Of a stretch of DNA of 64,000 nt, positions 18,472-27,283 are shown piece after piece (positions within the stretch are counted from its first letter, which is position 1; each line of letters starts with the position of its first letter). The notes under the pieces are model-generated. The model ran no database searches, was not told where the DNA came from, and saw nothing but the letters and a program-made list of their open reading frames with translations. The DNA comes from an uncultured Planococcus sp. (lineage in GTDB: Bacteria; Bacillota; Bacilli; Bacillales_A; Planococcaceae). The position numbers were made by a program, and so were the translations under genes. The stretch spans positions 682,001 to 746,000 of the forward strand of contig CANLRI010000001.1 in NCBI GenBank assembly GCA_947493585.1, in the 5' to 3' direction.

Positions 18472-18634
18472 ACAGCTTTTCATCTAGAAAGCTAGGACAC
18501 CTGATAGCGGGCAAGTGCTATGAGCCATTGCGACAAACCCAAGCCCAATGCCTCATGTCACTTTCTCCGCGCCCATCAGGCCAAAAAGGTTTTCTGTGTA
18601 GGGAATCGATTCCCTTTGCAGAAAGCCTTTTTTG
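18472..18634 (+). ncRNA. Probable free-standing structured small RNA of about 163 nt
   Basis: No ORF is credible here. The sequence folds into three parts. A 5' hairpin pairs AGCTTT (474-479 of the 18-kb block) with AAAGCT. A central rod is closed by CCTGAT (18500-18505) with ATCAGG (18575-18580) and GGGC with GCCC; inside it AAGTG / CACTT, ATGAG / CTCAT and CATTG / CAATG stack with single mismatches up to a 15-base loop. A terminator pairs AAAAAGG and TTTTCTG with CAGAAAG and CCTTTTT around the 16-base palindrome AGGGAATCGATTCCCT. A promoter precedes it and a separate promoter for speE follows it. I do not recognise a known family, including 6S, SRP, tmRNA, RNase P or common riboswitches. 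Confidence 0.55.
18583..18634 (+). terminator. Intrinsic terminator of the small RNA
   Basis: A 14-bp stem (18583-18596 against 18619-18632) encloses the perfect palindrome at 18600-18615 and is followed by T's. Confidence 0.8.
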
Positions 18635-18740
18635 TATGCAAGGAATTGGAAGCATGCCTGCCAAATCAAAAACCACAAGGCAACTTCAATATGCATAGTC
18701 CACGCTGAATCGGGTAAAGAAAAGTGGCGGAAAAGAGTAT

Positions 18741-18768
18741 TGCACTTTTGCGGAAAACACTTATACTT
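18741..18768 (+). promoter_or_regulatory. Sigma-A promoter for speE-speB
   Basis: TTGCAC at 18741-18746 and TATACT at 18763-18768 with 16 bases between, 45 bases before the speE start codon. It lies downstream of the small-RNA terminator, so speE does not depend on readthrough. Confidence 0.65.
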
Positions 18769-18812
18769 TGTAAAGTGATTTCAATCTGATCAATAAAGGA
18801 GTTTGATTATAC

Positions 18813-19646
18813 ATGGCAGGATTCTGGTATACCGAAAAACAAACCGAAAACTTTGGCATTACAATGAAAATCAATAAAACGCTTCATACAGAGCAAACTG
18901 ATTTCCAATATTTAGAAATGGCTGAAACAGCTGAATGGGGCAATATGCTCTTTCTAGACGGCATGGTCATGACTTCTGAGAAAGACGAATTCGTTTACCA
19001 CGAAATGGTCGCACACGTTCCATTGTTCACGCACCCGAACCCGGAGAACGTACTCGTAGTAGGCGGAGGAGACGGTGGCGTTATCCGTGAAATCCTCAAG
19101 CACCCGTCTGTGAAAAAAGCGACGCTTGTCGATATCGACGGAAAAGTCATCGAGTATTCAAAGAAATTTTTGCCATCGATTGCATCCGGCCTTGAAGACG
19201 CACGCGTTGAAGTGATCGTCGGCGACGGCTTCATGCACATCGCAGAATCGGAAAACGAATTCGACGTCATCATGGTCGATTCTACTGAACCGGTCGGCCC
19301 GGCAGTGAACTTGTTCTCAAAAGGCTTCTATGCAGGCATCTCGAAAGCCTTGAAAGAAGACGGCATCTTTGTTGCGCAATCGGACAATCCTTGGTTCACG
19401 CCGGATTTGATCAAGCAAGTGCAAAGCGATGTCAGAGAGATCTTCCCGATCACGAAATTATACCTTGCGAACATCCCAACATATCCGAGCGGTTTATGGT
19501 CGTTTACGATCGGTTCGAAAAAATACAACCCGCTGGAAGTGCCGGCTGAACGCTTCCACGACATCGAAACAAAATACTACACGCCTGAATTGCACAACGC
19601 GGCATTCGTTTTGCCGAAATTCGTGAAAGATTTGACGGGTGAATAA
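18813..19646 (+). CDS. speE: Spermidine synthase (polyamine aminopropyltransferase)
   Basis: A 277-residue aminopropyltransferase that moves the aminopropyl group of decarboxylated SAM onto putrescine. The Rossmann nucleotide loop [12 protein letters not shown] is near 86-97, the acidic VDIDGKV near 110-116 and the catalytic Asp in [10 protein letters not shown] near 152-161. ATG 18813 follows AAAGGAG. Its stop is one base away from the speB start, so the pair forms an operon for agmatine-derived spermidine. Confidence 0.96.
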   Translation: MAGFWYTEKQTENFGITMKINKTLHTEQTDFQYLEMAETAEWGNMLFLDGMVMTSEKDEFVYHEMVAHVPLFTHPNPENVLVVGGGDGGVIREILKHPSVKKATLVDIDGKVIEYSKKFLPSIASGLEDARVEVIVGDGFMHIAESENEFDVIMVDSTEPVGPAVNLFSKGFYAGISKALKEDGIFVAQSDNPWFTPDLIKQVQSDVREIFPITKLYLANIPTYPSGLWSFTIGSKKYNPLEVPAERFHDIETKYYTPELHNAAFVLPKFVKDLTGE

Positions 19647-19647
19647 G

Positions 19648-20520
19648 ATGCGTTTTGACGAAACTTATTCAGGAAAAGTATTCATCAAAAGCCATCCGAA
19701 TTATGAAGAGTCAAAAGCAGTTCTCTACGGCATGCCGATGGATTGGACTGTCAGTTACCGCCCAGGTTCGCGTTTTGGCCCGAACAAAATCCGCGAAGTG
19801 TCGATCGGGCTGGAAGAATACAGCCCGTATCTCGACCGCGAACTAGAAGACGTAAAGTTCTTCGACGCTGGGGATATTCCGCTGCCATTCGGCAATCCGG
19901 AAAAATCCCTTCTCGAAATCGAGACCTATGTACACACGCTATTGGCTGACGGGAAAATCCCAATGGGCATGGGCGGCGAGCATTTGGTATCGCTGCCGGT
20001 CATGAAGGCTGTCGCGAGCCACTACGATGACCTCGCCATCATCCATTTCGATGCGCACACCGATCTTCGCGAAAATTACGAAGGCGAAGAATATTCGCAT
20101 TCGACGCCAATCCGTAAAATCGCTGATCACATTGGCCCGAAAAACGTCTACTCGTTCGGCATCCGTTCCGGAATGAAAGAAGAATTCGAATGGGCAAAAG
20201 AACAAGGCATGCATTTGTACAAATTCGAAGTGCTCGAGCCCTTGAAACAAGTACTGCCAACACTCGACGGCCGTCCGGTCTATATCACAATTGATATGGA
20301 CGTACTCGACCCGGCACATGCACCGGGGACAGGAACAGTCGACGCAGGCGGCATCACATCGCGCGAACTGCTTGCTTCGATCCATGCCATCGCAGCATCG
20401 GGCGTCAACGTCGTCGGCTTCGACCTCGTCGAACTCGCGCCAGTTTACGATCACTCCGATCAAACCGCGAACACAGCGAGCAAACTCATCCGCGAAATGA
20501 TCCTTGGGTGGGTTAAATAA
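19648..20520 (+). CDS. speB: Agmatinase
   Basis: A 290-residue ureohydrolase that converts agmatine to putrescine and urea, supplying SpeE. The binuclear manganese ligands are in GMGGEHLVSLP, IHFDAHTDLRENYEG and TIDMDVLDPAHAPGTGT. ATG 19648 lies one base after the speE stop, giving the 290-residue length of the B. subtilis enzyme; an upstream in-frame start at 19639 overlaps speE and is unnecessary. Confidence 0.96.
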   Translation: MRFDETYSGKVFIKSHPNYEESKAVLYGMPMDWTVSYRPGSRFGPNKIREVSIGLEEYSPYLDRELEDVKFFDAGDIPLPFGNPEKSLLEIETYVHTLLADGKIPMGMGGEHLVSLPVMKAVASHYDDLAIIHFDAHTDLRENYEGEEYSHSTPIRKIADHIGPKNVYSFGIRSGMKEEFEWAKEQGMHLYKFEVLEPLKQVLPTLDGRPVYITIDMDVLDPAHAPGTGTVDAGGITSRELLASIHAIAASGVNVVGFDLVELAPVYDHSDQTANTASKLIREMILGWVK

Positions 20521-20884
20521 GAAAAGCAGAAGCGCCCGTGTAGATTCGACGGGCATAAGACGGTCTGGCGAAGCGGCGCTCTTTGCCGCACAGCCAGAAT
20601 GGCTTATGACGCCGAGAATCTGGGCGCTGCAACTGGACAAGTAGAAAAGCAGAAGCGCCTGTCCAGCTCCGACAGGTCTGGTGAAGCGGCGCTTTTCAGC
20701 CGCACAGCCGGAATGGCTTATGACCCGAGGAGCTAGGCGCTGCAGCTAGACAAGAAGAAAAGCAGAAGCGCCTGTCCAGCTCCGACAGGCATAAGACGGT
20801 CTGGTGAAGCGGCGCTTTTCAGCCGCACAGCCGGAATGGCTTATGACCCGAGGAGCTAGGCGCTGCAGCTAGACAAGAAGAAAA
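20518..20884. repeat. Structured intergenic repeat, family 2, three tandem copies
   Basis: Three units of about 113-130 bases (starts near 20518, 20642 and 20755) each begin AGAAAAGCAGAAGCGCC and end GGCGCTGCA..AGACAAG. The outer stem is CAGCTCC / GGAGCT in units 2 and 3 but TAGATTCG / CGAGAATCT in unit 1. Inner pairings CATAAG / CTTATG and GCGGC / GCCGC are shared. Unit 2 has lost about ten bases between two GG doublets. This explains most of the 572-base gap before ywiB. Confidence 0.8.
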
Positions 20885-20916
20885 GCGCAAGCGTATATCT
20901 ATTTTCAAAATCCCAA

Positions 20917-20953
20917 ACAAAGTCGGCCTGAGGTTTAACAGGCCGGCTTTGTT
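20917..20953 (+). terminator. Terminator of speE-speB, beyond the repeats
   Basis: ACAAAGTCGGCCTG / CAGGCCGGCTTTGT, a strong stem followed by a T-rich run. Confidence 0.75.
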
Positions 20954-21092
20954 TTGTCTAAAATTAAATTACAGCAATGCATGGCACTTTTTATTTATAG
21001 AAGCAACCAAGGCTGGCTCGGATTAGATTGAAAAAGCGGCTGCAATCGGGCTATAATGAAAAGGTTATTATTTATCGGAAAGGCGGATGCAC

Positions 21093-21503
21093 ATGAAGAA
21101 ATCAGTGAAAATCAAATTGACGACGATCATCCGCCAGCCGGGTGCCGAAGATCAAGTGATGGAACTGCGTTCAGAAGGCGTTTTGACTGAGAAAAACGGT
21201 CGCCGCTATTTGCAATACGATGAGCGGCAGGACGACCTCGATATCCGGACAACGGTCAAACTCGGTGAGACAGATGCCGTCGTGATGCGAAGCGGAGGCT
21301 TGCAGATGCGCCTGCCGTTCCTATTGGATAAGGAACAGACCGGCAATTTGCGCCATGGGGAAGAATCGTTCATGCTCACGACCAAAGCACATGAACTGAT
21401 CATGACGGAAAGTCGTTTCAAAGTGCGCTACGATTTAGCGCTCGGGAACGATTTTGCCGGCGAATACGAAATGGAAATACAGTTTACGGAGGGAACCAAA
21501 TGA
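21093..21503 (+). CDS. ywiB: DUF1934 family beta-barrel protein YwiB
   Basis: A 136-residue protein of the YwiB family (lipocalin-like beta-barrel). The strand pattern is regular, with the family feature [17 protein letters not shown] in the C-terminal half. ATG 21093 is preferred over ATG 21087 because AAAGGCGG would overlap the first one and stands 6 bases before the second. The stop overlaps the argS start as ATGA, so the two are coupled. Function unknown. Confidence 0.85.
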   Translation: MKKSVKIKLTTIIRQPGAEDQVMELRSEGVLTEKNGRRYLQYDERQDDLDIRTTVKLGETDAVVMRSGGLQMRLPFLLDKEQTGNLRHGEESFMLTTKAHELIMTESRFKVRYDLALGNDFAGEYEMEIQFTEGTK

Positions 21504-23161
21504 ACGCAGTAGAACAAGTACAGCAAAACATTAAACAGGCGATTGCCGAAGCGGTCCAAAAAGCGGGTCTTACAGAAGAACCAATTCAGGTCCAATTGGA
21601 ATCGCCAAGAGATAAAGCAAACGGCGATTATGCGACGAACGTGGCGATGCAATTGACGAAACTCGCGAAAAAGCCGCCGCGCGCAATCGCTGAAGCCATC
21701 GTGGAAAACTTGGATACACAGTCAGCAAATATCGAAAAAATTGAAATCGCAGGCCCTGGATTCATTAATATCATTATAAAAAAAGATTATTTGAACGATG
21801 TCATCAAAACCGTACTCGAGCAAGGCGAAGAGTATGGCCGCTCAAATTCCGGCGACAGCCAGCGCATCCAAGTCGAGTTCGTGTCGGCGAACCCGACAGG
21901 CGATCTTCATCTAGGTCACGCACGCGGCTCTTCTGTCGGCGATTCCATGTGCAATATTCTGGACCTTGCCGGCTACGACGTATCTCGTGAATATTACATC
22001 AACGATGCAGGCAACCAGATCAATAATTTGGCGCTATCCATCGAAGGGCGTTATTTCGAAGCGCTTGGCAAAGGCGAAAGCATGCCTGAAGATGGCTACC
22101 GTGGACAGGACATCATCGATATCGCGGCAGCGCTTGTTGAAGAGCACGGCGATAAATTCCTTCATATGACGGAACAAGAACGCTACAAAGCATTCCGCGA
22201 GCACGGCTTGAAAGTAGAACTCGCGAAATTGCAAAAAGACTTGGCTGATTTCCGCGTTCATTTTGATGTGTGGTATTCAGAAACGTCCCTTTATGAAAAC
22301 GGCAAAATCGACGCGGCTTTGAAAAAATTGCGCGACAACGGCCATATCTATGAAGAAGACGGCGCGACTTGGTTCCGCTCAACGACATTCGGCGATGACA
22401 AAGACCGCGTACTTATCAAAAACGATGGCACGTATACGTATTTGACGCCGGATATCGCTTATCACGACGATAAAATCCAGCGCGGCTTCGACAAACTCAT
22501 CAATATTTGGGGCGCTGACCACCATGGCTACATCCCGCGCATGAAAGCGGCGATTGAAGCACTTGGCTACGACCGCGACACGCTTGAAGTGAGCATCATC
22601 CAAATGGTGCAATTGTACAAAGACGGCGAAAAGATGAAGATGAGCAAACGTACCGGCAAAGCTGTTACAATGCGTGAATTGGTCGACCTGGTTGGCTTGG
22701 ATGCAGTCCGTTATTTCTTCGCGATGCGTTCAGGCGATTCACATATGGACTTTGACTTGGATTTGGCCGTTTCCCAGTCCAATGAAAACCCGGTTTATTA
22801 TTCCCAGTACGCACATGCGCGCATCTGCTCGATCTTGCGCCAGGCAGCGGAACAGAACTTCACCGCTTCCACTGAGCACCTGGAACTGTTGACGGACGAA
22901 AAAGAAATTGAAGTATTGAAGAAAATTGGCGATTTCCCACAAGTCATCGCAGACGCTGCCAAACTCCGTGCGCCTCACCGCGTCACGACTTATATTCATG
23001 AACTGGCGTCGAACTTCCATAGTTTCTATAATGCCAATAAAGTACTGGATGCCAGCAATGAAGAATTGACGCGTTCGCGCCTTGCCCTGATCGAAGGGGT
23101 CAAGACGACACTCGCAAACGCCTTGAAGACAGTCGGCGTCCAAGCTCCTGAAAAAATGTAG
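21500..23161 (+). CDS. argS: Arginyl-tRNA synthetase
   Basis: A 553-residue class I synthetase that charges tRNA-Arg. The HIGH-type motif is HLGHARG (near 131-137), with SANPTGD just before it; a KMSK-type motif is MKMSKRTGK near 378-386. The N-terminal Arg-tRNA-specific domain and the C-terminal anticodon-binding helical domain (DALRV-type region replaced by the helical stretch after 430) are both complete. It is translationally coupled to ywiB. Confidence 0.97.
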   Translation: MNAVEQVQQNIKQAIAEAVQKAGLTEEPIQVQLESPRDKANGDYATNVAMQLTKLAKKPPRAIAEAIVENLDTQSANIEKIEIAGPGFINIIIKKDYLNDVIKTVLEQGEEYGRSNSGDSQRIQVEFVSANPTGDLHLGHARGSSVGDSMCNILDLAGYDVSREYYINDAGNQINNLALSIEGRYFEALGKGESMPEDGYRGQDIIDIAAALVEEHGDKFLHMTEQERYKAFREHGLKVELAKLQKDLADFRVHFDVWYSETSLYENGKIDAALKKLRDNGHIYEEDGATWFRSTTFGDDKDRVLIKNDGTYTYLTPDIAYHDDKIQRGFDKLINIWGADHHGYIPRMKAAIEALGYDRDTLEVSIIQMVQLYKDGEKMKMSKRTGKAVTMRELVDLVGLDAVRYFFAMRSGDSHMDFDLDLAVSQSNENPVYYSQYAHARICSILRQAAEQNFTASTEHLELLTDEKEIEVLKKIGDFPQVIADAAKLRAPHRVTTYIHELASNFHSFYNANKVLDASNEELTRSRLALIEGVKTTLANALKTVGVQAPEKM

Positions 23162-23189
23162 AAGACAACTAGAGCTTTCGGTGTATAAT
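23162..23189 (+). promoter_or_regulatory. Promoter of the cobalamin-riboswitch transcript
   Basis: TATAAT at 23184-23189 with an AAGACA-type -35 16 bases upstream, immediately after the argS stop and about 20-25 bases before the riboswitch. Confidence 0.5.
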
Positions 23190-23209
23190 GGAGTCATCAA
23201 ATCAACTGA

Positions 23210-23400
23210 ATAGCAATCATGAAGGTGCTTATGTCTAAGAACATGAGTTAAAAGGGAAGCCGGTGCGATTCCGGCGCGGTCCCGCCACTGTATGTGAGAG
23301 CGAACTGCAACAAGCCACTGGAAATTCCGGGAAGGCGCAGCGAGCGATGATCACAAGCCAGGAGACCTGCCTTCATGAACACCGAACCGAAAGCTTGCGA
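23210..23400 (+). promoter_or_regulatory. Cobalamin (adenosylcobalamin) riboswitch
   Basis: The conserved aptamer blocks are all visible. The 5' part reads AGGTGCTTATG, then GGGAAGCCGGTGCGA with TTCCGGCGCGGTCCCGCCACTGT, and the diagnostic B12 box AGCCAGGAGACCTGCC is at 23356-23371. It is followed by a possible antiterminator (AGGAC / GTCCT) and a strong terminator at 23443. The first downstream gene encodes a cobalamin-binding protein, so high cobalamin should shut off the import and assembly operon. Confidence 0.95.
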
Positions 23401-23442
23401 GGACAGGCCGGACGCGCTTGTTTTTTGCGAACCCGTCCTGTA

Positions 23443-23477
23443 AGTCCCCTGCATCCTTTATGCAGGGGACTTTTTTT
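23443..23477 (+). terminator. Regulated terminator of the cobalamin riboswitch
   Basis: AGTCCCCTGCAT / ATGCAGGGGACT perfect stem followed by seven T's, 70 bases after the B12 box: the expression platform. Confidence 0.88.
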
Positions 23478-23489
23478 AATGAAATGTGG

Positions 23490-23726
23490 AAGCGGCTGTT
23501 CAGCTCCGACAGGCATAAGACGGTCTGGCGAAGTGGCGCATTTTGCCGCACAGCCAGAGTGGCTTATGACCCGAGGAGCTAGGCGCTGAAACTAGCCACC
23601 AAGAAAAGCGGAAGCGCCCGTGTAGATTCGACAGGCATAAGACAGTCCGGCGAAGCGGCGTTCTTTGCCGCACAGACGGGATGGCTTATGACCCCGAGAA
23701 TCTGGGCGCTGCAGCTAGACAAGAAG
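23490..23726. repeat. Structured intergenic repeat, family 2, two copies inside the cob leader
   Basis: The two units begin near 23490 (CAGCTCC / GGAGCT closing stem) and 23601 (TAGATTCG / CGAGAATCT closing stem). They lie between the riboswitch terminator and btuF, so they are transcribed as part of the cob mRNA leader. From 23745 to 23830 a further palindromic stretch follows (GCTAAGC...GCGAC / GTCGC...GCTTAGC and CTCACA / TGTGAG), probably another repeat type. Confidence 0.75.
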
Positions 23727-23859
23727 AAAAGCGGAAGTGGTGGAAAGGAAGCTAAGCTAAATGCGCGACGTCCTGTCGCAACGCTTAGCTGACTCACATC
23801 CTGTGAGCCCCCGAGCGAGCGCTTGGTAGGGAAAAAACAAAACACTAGGAGGAATAAGG

Positions 23860-24837
23860 ATGAAAAATATATGGAAATTCGGGACGGCTGCAGGAATGGC
23901 CGCAATTGTACTGGCTGGATGCGGCGACGGTGCGGCGCCTGTCGAAGAGCAAGATGTAGAAACACCGGCTGAACCGCCGTCGGAAGTAGCGGAAGCGGAA
24001 TTTCCGGTCACCTTAATCGATGCAATGGGCGATGAAATGGTCATCGAAGAAGAACCGGAATCATTCGTTTCGATGATTCCTTCTAATACGGAAATCGCCT
24101 ACGAACTCGGTTTGGGAGACAAAATGGTCGGCGTTTCGGATTTCGACAATTACCCGGAAGAAGTAGCGGATCTTGAAAAGATCGGTGGCCAAGAATTCAA
24201 TGTGGAGAAAATCATCAGCCTGCAGCCGGATGTCGTTTTGGCCCATGAATCAGGGCTCGGCATGGGAACTGAAGGATATCAGCAGTTGCGTGATGCCGGA
24301 TTGAATGTCTTTGTCGTGGAAAACGCAGAAACATTTGATGAAGTATATGAAACGATTTCGGTCATCGGCCAAGTGTCAGGCGCAGTGGAAGCGGCAGAAG
24401 GGTTGATTGAAGAAATGGAAGCGCAAGTCGCGGAAGTGGAAGAACTGGCGGCTGGTGTCGACGAATCCAAATCGGTCTTCGTAGAGATTGGCAGCGAACC
24501 GGAACTTTATACAGCCGGAACGGGTACGTTCATCCATGAAATGCTGACAATGATCCAAGCGGAAAATGTCGCAGGAGGCGAAGAAGGGTGGATCAGCATG
24601 GATCCGGAAGCAGTCGTTGCGGCAAACCCTGAAATCATCATCACTACAGAAGGCGGTTATATCGAAAATGCAGCTGAACTGATCAAAGAGCGCAGCGGTT
24701 ATGCGGATGTAACGGCCGTGCAAGAAGATGCCATTTATGAATTGAACCCCGACACTGTCACGCGCCCAGGCCCGCGTTTGACGGAAGGTTTGATGACTTT
24801 AGCAGAAGTAATTTATCCGGAGACCTTCAGTGAGTAA
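23860..24837 (+). CDS. btuF: Cobalamin-binding lipoprotein of an ABC importer (BtuF-like)
   Basis: A 325-residue class III (helical-backbone) binding protein. The signal peptide ends in LAGC with the lipidated Cys at 21, followed by an acidic linker rich in Glu, Pro and Ala. The mature protein shows the family features VSMIPSNTEIAYELGLGDKM, QPDVVLAHESG and NPEIIITTEGGY. It would capture cobamides at the outer membrane face and pass them to BtuC. ATG 23860 follows AGGAGG. First gene of the riboswitch-controlled operon and overlapping btuC. A ferric-siderophore ligand is excluded mainly by context. Confidence 0.88.
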   Translation: MKNIWKFGTAAGMAAIVLAGCGDGAAPVEEQDVETPAEPPSEVAEAEFPVTLIDAMGDEMVIEEEPESFVSMIPSNTEIAYELGLGDKMVGVSDFDNYPEEVADLEKIGGQEFNVEKIISLQPDVVLAHESGLGMGTEGYQQLRDAGLNVFVVENAETFDEVYETISVIGQVSGAVEAAEGLIEEMEAQVAEVEELAAGVDESKSVFVEIGSEPELYTAGTGTFIHEMLTMIQAENVAGGEEGWISMDPEAVVAANPEIIITTEGGYIENAAELIKERSGYADVTAVQEDAIYELNPDTVTRPGPRLTEGLMTLAEVIYPETFSE

Positions 24838-25822
24838 ATCTGCACTCGCCTATGTAGTCTCCCTGATTTTATTGGGCGGGGCAGTAGTGCTCGGAGTGAC
24901 GGTCGGGACGGTGCCAATTTCACCGGCGGTTATCTGGAATCCTTCATCGGACGAAGCCGCGGCGAATATCTTATGGAATATCCGCATGCCGCGTGTGGTG
25001 CTTGCGGGACTAGTCGGTGCGGCACTTGCGATTGCGGGGGCAGCTTTTCAAGGATTGCTGAAAAACCCGCTCGCTGATCCATATACTTTGGGAGTGTCGT
25101 CCGGTGCCGCTGTCGGTGCCGTGATGACGCTTTTTTTCGGCATCTCCATTCCGTTTCTCGGCCTGTTCACCTTGCCGGTTATCAGCATGATTGGCGCTTT
25201 GATCACGATGCTGGCCGTCATGGGCTTTGCACGGCTGGTTGATCGCTCGATGAAGATGGAAACGGTTATTTTGACCGGCATTATTTTCAGTTCATTCCTG
25301 GGATCGATCATGTCTTTGATGATCGCGTTGACCGGTGAAGAACTGCGGCAGATCATCGGGTGGCTGCTTGGCAGCGTATCGATGCGCGGCTGGCCCTATG
25401 TCCAGATGGCGCTGCCGTTTGTGCTGGTCGGTTCATTCGTCTTATGGCTTTACCGCCGTGAATTAAACGCGATGCTGTTCGGGGAAGAACGTGCACAACA
25501 TTTGGGTGTGGACGTCAAGAAGAGCAAGATGGCGATTTTGATCGGCGGATCGGTCCTGACCGGATCTGCAGTTGCCGTTTCCGGGACAATCGGCTTTGTC
25601 GGCTTGGTCGTCCCGCATATGACGCGCCTTGTATGGGGCTCAGACCACCGCCATGTCCTGCCTTTATCGTTCATCAACGGGGCCGCTCTTTTAATCGTTT
25701 GCGACCTGGTGGCGCGGACGATCATTTCACCGACCGAATTGCCGATTGGCGTTATCACTGCGTTTATCGGGGCGCCGGTCTTTGCATTCATCTTTTTCCG
25801 CCAGCGCAGAGGAGGGCTTTAA
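24830..25822 (+). CDS. btuC: Cobalamin ABC transporter permease (BtuC/FecCD family)
   Basis: A 330-residue permease with about ten transmembrane helices. Family hallmarks are RMPRVVLAGLVGAALAIAGAAFQ (helix 2-3 region), NPLADPYTLGVSSGA and GFVGLVVPHMTRL near the C-terminus, which couples to the ATPase. It starts at GTG 24830, eight bases inside the end of btuF, and is followed without spacing by the btuD-cbiZ gene. Confidence 0.92.
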   Translation: MSKSALAYVVSLILLGGAVVLGVTVGTVPISPAVIWNPSSDEAAANILWNIRMPRVVLAGLVGAALAIAGAAFQGLLKNPLADPYTLGVSSGAAVGAVMTLFFGISIPFLGLFTLPVISMIGALITMLAVMGFARLVDRSMKMETVILTGIIFSSFLGSIMSLMIALTGEELRQIIGWLLGSVSMRGWPYVQMALPFVLVGSFVLWLYRRELNAMLFGEERAQHLGVDVKKSKMAILIGGSVLTGSAVAVSGTIGFVGLVVPHMTRLVWGSDHRHVLPLSFINGAALLIVCDLVARTIISPTELPIGVITAFIGAPVFAFIFFRQRRGGL

Positions 25823-27283
25823 ATGTTGCAAATTGAAAATTTGTCAGGCGGTTATGGCGACAAGAAAATCGTCGACCGCATATCGTTCGGTGTCGAAAAA
25901 GGCCGCATGCTCGGTATATTGGGACCGAATGGCAGCGGCAAATCCACATTGATGAAATTGATCAGCGGCGTCTTGGAACCGACAGCCGGCGTTGTCCGGG
26001 TTGATGGTCGGCCAGTCGGCGATTTTCCGGCTAAAGAACTGGCCCGAAAAATGGCAGTCTTGCCGCAGCTTCATGCGCATGCTTTTTCGCACACTGTCCG
26101 TGAAACGGTTTCTCTCGGCAGGTATCCGCACCAAAGCGGCTGGTTTTCCTCTTGGTCCGCGGAAGATGAAGCGGCTGTCCAGGAAGCGATGCAACTCATG
26201 GACATCAGCCATTACGAATCCACCTTGCTTGAAGAGATGTCGGGCGGCGAACAGCAGCGCGTCTTTGTGGCTCAAGCTTTAGCGCAAAACGCTGCGGTTT
26301 TATTGCTGGATGAGCCAACCAACCATCTCGACATCAACCATCAGAAAGAATTGTTGGATACCATCAAAAAACAAGCGATCGAAAAAGAATTGACGATCAT
26401 CTCAATTTTTCATGACATCAATTTGGCATCGATGTATTGCGATGAATTGTTATTAATGGACGAAGGAAGCATCGTTCGCAAAGGCGAGCCACATGAAGTC
26501 GTCCGGACGCATGATGTCGAGTCTGTCTATCAGACTCGCGTCAGCAACCATCCCCACCCGGAACTGCCGAAACCGCAGATTACACTATTGCCAGGCGTGC
26601 GCAGAACACCGGCAGGGCTGAAAGTGAAAGCTGGCGATTTTCTCGTGACGCCGGAATTTGTCGCTTACCAAAGCCAGCTTCCGCTGAAAACCGTGTCGTC
26701 TGCCGTCGTCAACGCAGGCTCCGGTTGGTTCCGCAATTTCCTCAACCGCCGCGTCGATGCCAACTATAATGTCGACAATAGCTATGAGGAAATGGTCGAT
26801 TATATTGAAGATAGCGGGTTGAAAGCGACAGATACCGTGGCGATGATGACCGCTGTCCGCACAGAGCATGCCATTGTTCGTGAATATGCGGGGGATTTCG
26901 GCAGCATCGTCGTAGCAGTGACGGCCGGTGTCGGAAACGGCGTTGACGTGTCGCAGGCAGTGGCGCGTGAACAACGTGTCGGTACGATCAACACATGGAT
27001 TATGGTCAACGGCATTCTGTCGGATGAAGCCTTTATCCAAGCAATGATTACGGCGACAGAAGCCAAGACCAAAGCTTTGCAGCACGAAGAAGTCATCGAT
27101 CCCTTGACCGGAACGATCGCAACAGGCACCTCAACCGATAGCTGCCTGGTCGCCGCGACACAACAAGGTGAAACGCTGCCGTATGCTGGCCCGATCACCG
27201 AAGTCGGGAAGCTCATCGGTACGGGTGTGTTTGAATGTACAGTTGAAGCGATCCATCTTTACCGCGAGGCGAAGAAAGTATGA
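25823..27283 (+). CDS. btuD-cbiZ: Fusion of cobalamin ABC ATPase (BtuD) and adenosylcobinamide amidohydrolase (CbiZ)
   Basis: A 486-residue two-domain protein. Residues 1-255 are an ABC ATPase with Walker A GPNGSGKST at 34-42, signature SGGEQQR near 139 and Walker B LLLDEPTNHLD near 160. Residues from about 270 on are a CbiZ domain (SAVVNAGSGWFRNFLNRRVD..., AVTAGVGNGVDVS, TGTIATGTSTDSCLVAA). CbiZ hydrolyses the amide bond of adenosylcobinamide or adenosylpseudocobalamin to give cobyric acid, which allows remodelling of foreign cobamides. The fusion may tie import to cleavage. Fusions of this kind are known in Bacilli. Confidence 0.92.
   Translation: MLQIENLSGGYGDKKIVDRISFGVEKGRMLGILGPNGSGKSTLMKLISGVLEPTAGVVRVDGRPVGDFPAKELARKMAVLPQLHAHAFSHTVRETVSLGRYPHQSGWFSSWSAEDEAAVQEAMQLMDISHYESTLLEEMSGGEQQRVFVAQALAQNAAVLLLDEPTNHLDINHQKELLDTIKKQAIEKELTIISIFHDINLASMYCDELLLMDEGSIVRKGEPHEVVRTHDVESVYQTRVSNHPHPELPKPQITLLPGVRRTPAGLKVKAGDFLVTPEFVAYQSQLPLKTVSSAVVNAGSGWFRNFLNRRVDANYNVDNSYEEMVDYIEDSGLKATDTVAMMTAVRTEHAIVREYAGDFGSIVVAVTAGVGNGVDVSQAVAREQRVGTINTWIMVNGILSDEAFIQAMITATEAKTKALQHEEVIDPLTGTIATGTSTDSCLVAATQQGETLPYAGPITEVGKLIGTGVFECTVEAIHLYREAKKV

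Noticed and set aside
18583-18634. Attenuator of speE rather than a small-RNA terminator
   Set aside because: Not excluded, but speE has its own promoter after this hairpin (18741-18768), so a stand-alone RNA is the simpler reading.
23219-23251. A tiny ORF with ATG start in the cobalamin riboswitch
   Set aside because: It lies within the aptamer sequence; the conserved RNA motif explains the bases.
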